Positions 4,855 through 5,105 of a stretch of DNA of 5,105 nucleotides are shown piece by piece; the stretch's first letter is position 1, and each line of letters opens with the position of its first letter. Source of the stretch: an uncultured Desulfovibrio sp. Its GTDB lineage: Bacteria; Desulfobacterota; Desulfovibrionia; Desulfovibrionales; Desulfovibrionaceae. Under the pieces are notes generated by a model. The model was not told the origin of the DNA and searched no databases. It worked only from the letters and a program-made list of their open reading frames with translations. The position numbers were made by a program, and so were the translations under genes. The stretch lies in assembly GCA_945871415.1 (NCBI GenBank), contig CAMBWG010000188.1, positions 1-5,105 on the forward strand, read 5' to 3'.

Positions 4855-4998
4855 GAGCGCCTCACCTTTGAAAAAGGTGAAACGCGAGGCGGCGGCACAG
4901 CGCCGCACGGCCAGAAGAGAGCGGAAAAATTGCGCTTTTTCCGCGAAACGACAGGCCGTATGGTTTGAAACGCGCAGCGTTTTAAACTGAAATTACTC
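4855..4998 (+). repeat. Interspersed hairpin element, copy E (full length, 144 bp)
   Basis: The copy runs from GAGC (4855-4858, preceded by TTTA) to ACTC (4995-4998, for GCTC). H1 is at 4857-4885 (two C-A mismatches near its base) and H2 follows. H3 at 4921-4944 is a perfect 9-bp stem (GCGGAAAAA, loop TTGCGC, TTTTTCCGC). H4 at 4963-4987 is GTTTGAAACGC, loop GCA, GCGTTTTAAAC, with one G-T wobble. It lies upstream of proC in the same orientation as the other copies. Confidence 0.93.
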
Positions 4999-5011
4999 AG
5001 GTCATGCTCAT

Positions 5012-5035
5012 GCGGGAAAATGCGCGTTTTTTGCC
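5012..5035. other. Degenerate A/T-arm hairpin resembling H3 of the repeat
   Basis: GCGGGAAAA, loop TGCGCG, TTTTTTGCC forms a weak stem with a G-G mismatch. It resembles H3 of copies B and E (GCGGAAAAA...TTTTTCCG), but the flanking repeat sequence is not evident. It may be a repeat relic or part of a terminator for a minus-strand gene entering from the right. Just before it, TCATGC occurs twice in tandem (5002-5013). Confidence 0.3.
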
Positions 5036-5065
5036 GACACGTTGCCCGGAATCCGTCCGTCCCTG

Positions 5066-5104
5066 TCAGGAGTCCCGCCGCTGATAGACCGCATCCGGCA
5101 GGCC
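5066..5104 (-). CDS. Possible 3' tip of a minus-strand gene running off the window
   Basis: On the minus strand one frame from the window edge reads GLPDAVYQRRDS followed by TGA. This would be the C-terminus of a gene transcribed in the same direction as proC. Only 12 residues are visible and no family can be recognised. Another minus frame stays open past this point, so the choice of frame is uncertain. The support is position alone: a gene ending here would have repeat E downstream, like the other minus-strand genes. Confidence 0.2.
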   Translation of the reverse strand, partial: GLPDAVYQRRDS

Positions 5105-5105
5105 C

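Noticed and set aside
4855..4898. Peptide SPFSKVKRS-like reading shared by several repeat copies on the minus strand
   Set aside because: It recurs only because the DNA copies are near identical. The frames run into unrelated sequence with different ends and have no consistent ribosome-binding site or stop.
1..4998. CRISPR array
   Set aside because: The repeats are long, widely and unevenly spaced and separated by genes. There are no regular spacers and no cas genes.

Overview
This 5.1 kb bacterial chromosomal window is moderately GC-rich and densely coded. The gene content suggests a deltaproteobacterial, Desulfovibrio-like anaerobe: a [NiFe]-hydrogenase nickel-maturation pair (HypA-HypB), a membrane-anchored AMIN-domain protein, a TPR protein, a PaaI-type thioesterase and ProC. 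The organism is inferred from this content and style. No ribosomal RNA or other taxonomic marker is present.

Layout. Positions 1-111 hold the end of a repeat element (copy A) and a strong hairpin terminator. A hotdog-fold thioesterase lies at 128-535 (minus). Repeat copy B (596-740) separates it from an AMIN-domain envelope protein (740-1747, minus). A TPR protein (1775-2587, minus) lies 27 bp upstream of the AMIN gene and probably shares its transcript. A 91-bp divergent intergenic region separates the TPR gene from hypA (2679-3032, plus) and hypB (3055-3708, plus). The convergent hypB/proC junction (3709-3994) has no gene. It holds repeat copy C, several small hairpins and repeat copy D. 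proC follows (3995-4804, minus), then copy E (4855-4998). The last 107 bases contain a degenerate hairpin and perhaps the 3' tip of another minus-strand gene.

Function. HypA and HypB load nickel into [NiFe]-hydrogenase large subunits. ProC makes proline. The thioesterase hydrolyses an unidentified acyl-CoA. The TPR-AMIN pair looks like an uncharacterised envelope module: one protein with a short N-terminal domain and TPRs, and one inner-membrane-anchored protein with a long Pro/Ala linker and a probable peptidoglycan-binding AMIN domain.

The most striking signal is a non-coding interspersed element of about 145 bp, present five times in 5.1 kb (one copy cut by the window edge, one truncated, one with an internal deletion), always in the same orientation. 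A full copy carries up to four consecutive hairpins and ends in GAGC...GCTC, often beside TA. Stem changes often keep pairing. The copies sit next to the 3' ends of minus-strand genes. In two cases the element's end overlaps the gene's stop codon. It may be a MITE-like or REP-like family reused as a 3' RNA structure.
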